The position numbers and the translations under genes are program-made. A DNA stretch of 7,113 nucleotides from Bacteroidales bacterium. Its GTDB lineage: Bacteria; Bacteroidota; Bacteroidia; Bacteroidales; B18-G4. The DNA is taken from positions 1 to 7,113 of the forward strand of contig JAGLEK010000073.1 of NCBI GenBank assembly GCA_023145125.1. The letters are read 5' to 3'. This document shows, piece by piece, positions 7,056 to 7,113 of this stretch. The notes under the pieces were generated by a model. It made no database searches. It saw only the letters and a list, made by a program, of their open reading frames with translations, and was not told where the DNA came from. The first letter of the stretch is position 1. Every line of letters begins with the position of its first letter.

Positions 7056-7113
7056 TACCGAAGACCGGACTTGAACCGGTACGGCATTAGATGCCGAGGG
7101 ATTTTAAGTCCCT
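7056..7113 (-). tRNA. tRNA-Leu(UAA), 3' part (5' half beyond window)
   Basis: On the minus strand the fragment starts in the anticodon arm: stem AGGGA (7113-7109), loop CTTAAAA (7108-7102) with anticodon TAA at 7106-7104, and stem TCCCT (7101-7097). A long class II variable arm follows (CGGCAT-CTA-ATGCCG, 7096-7082). The T arm is ACCGG-TTCAAGT-CCGGT (7080-7064), then the 3' acceptor strand CTTCGGT (7063-7057) and discriminator A (7056). A long variable arm with anticodon UAA and discriminator A identifies leucine, reading UUA/UUG codons. The next bases are CTA, so CCA is not encoded and must be added by nucleotidyltransferase. The D arm and 5' acceptor strand lie outside the window. Confidence 0.95.

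Noticed and set aside
7056..7080. tRNA-Leu 3' end as an attachment site for an integrated element.
   Set aside because: No copy of the tRNA 3' end occurs elsewhere in the window, and no integrase or other mobile gene is present. The terminator sits normally just after the tRNA.

Overview
The window is an AT-rich bacterial segment with four genes in view. On the left edge is the probable first exon-sized piece (30 codons) of a divergent minus-strand gene. Next come a very large secreted TPR/beta-propeller protein (256-4095), an inner-membrane sensor histidine kinase (4258-6273) and its OmpR/PhoB-type response regulator (6276-6962). On the right edge is the 3' part of a minus-strand tRNA-Leu(UAA) followed by its own terminator. 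Nothing here points to a phage, an insertion sequence, a CRISPR array or a defence system.

The organism is most likely a Gram-negative bacterium of the wider FCB/Acidobacteria-like groups, for example Calditrichota, Ignavibacteria or KSB1. This is inference from the protein style: PD40/TolB-like propellers opening with a 'VWAGxDxD' motif behind a signal peptide and TPRs, and kinases with a TPR-like extracytoplasmic domain. The large gene has a strong Shine-Dalgarno (GGAGG) and the tRNA gene does not encode CCA. No marker in the window fixes the phylum.

Layout: 1-92 is the N-terminus of a divergent gene (moderate to low confidence). 93-255 is a divergent intergenic region with a palindrome just before the ribosome binding site of the large gene. 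256-4095 is a propeller protein built from two collinear homologous halves, the second displaced by 587 codons. 4096-4257 contains a strong intrinsic terminator, with a good sigma70-like promoter placed immediately against its 5' arm. 4258-6962 is a two-gene kinase-regulator operon with a 2-base gap. 6963-7056 holds a terminator that faces the tRNA and may also stop the operon. 7056-7113 is the tRNA fragment.

Working together: the kinase and regulator form a complete phosphorelay from envelope to DNA, with all catalytic residues present. The propeller protein is exported and could bind a ligand or protein in the periplasm. It has its own terminator, so a functional link to the kinase rests only on adjacency and on both having TPR-like extracytoplasmic segments.
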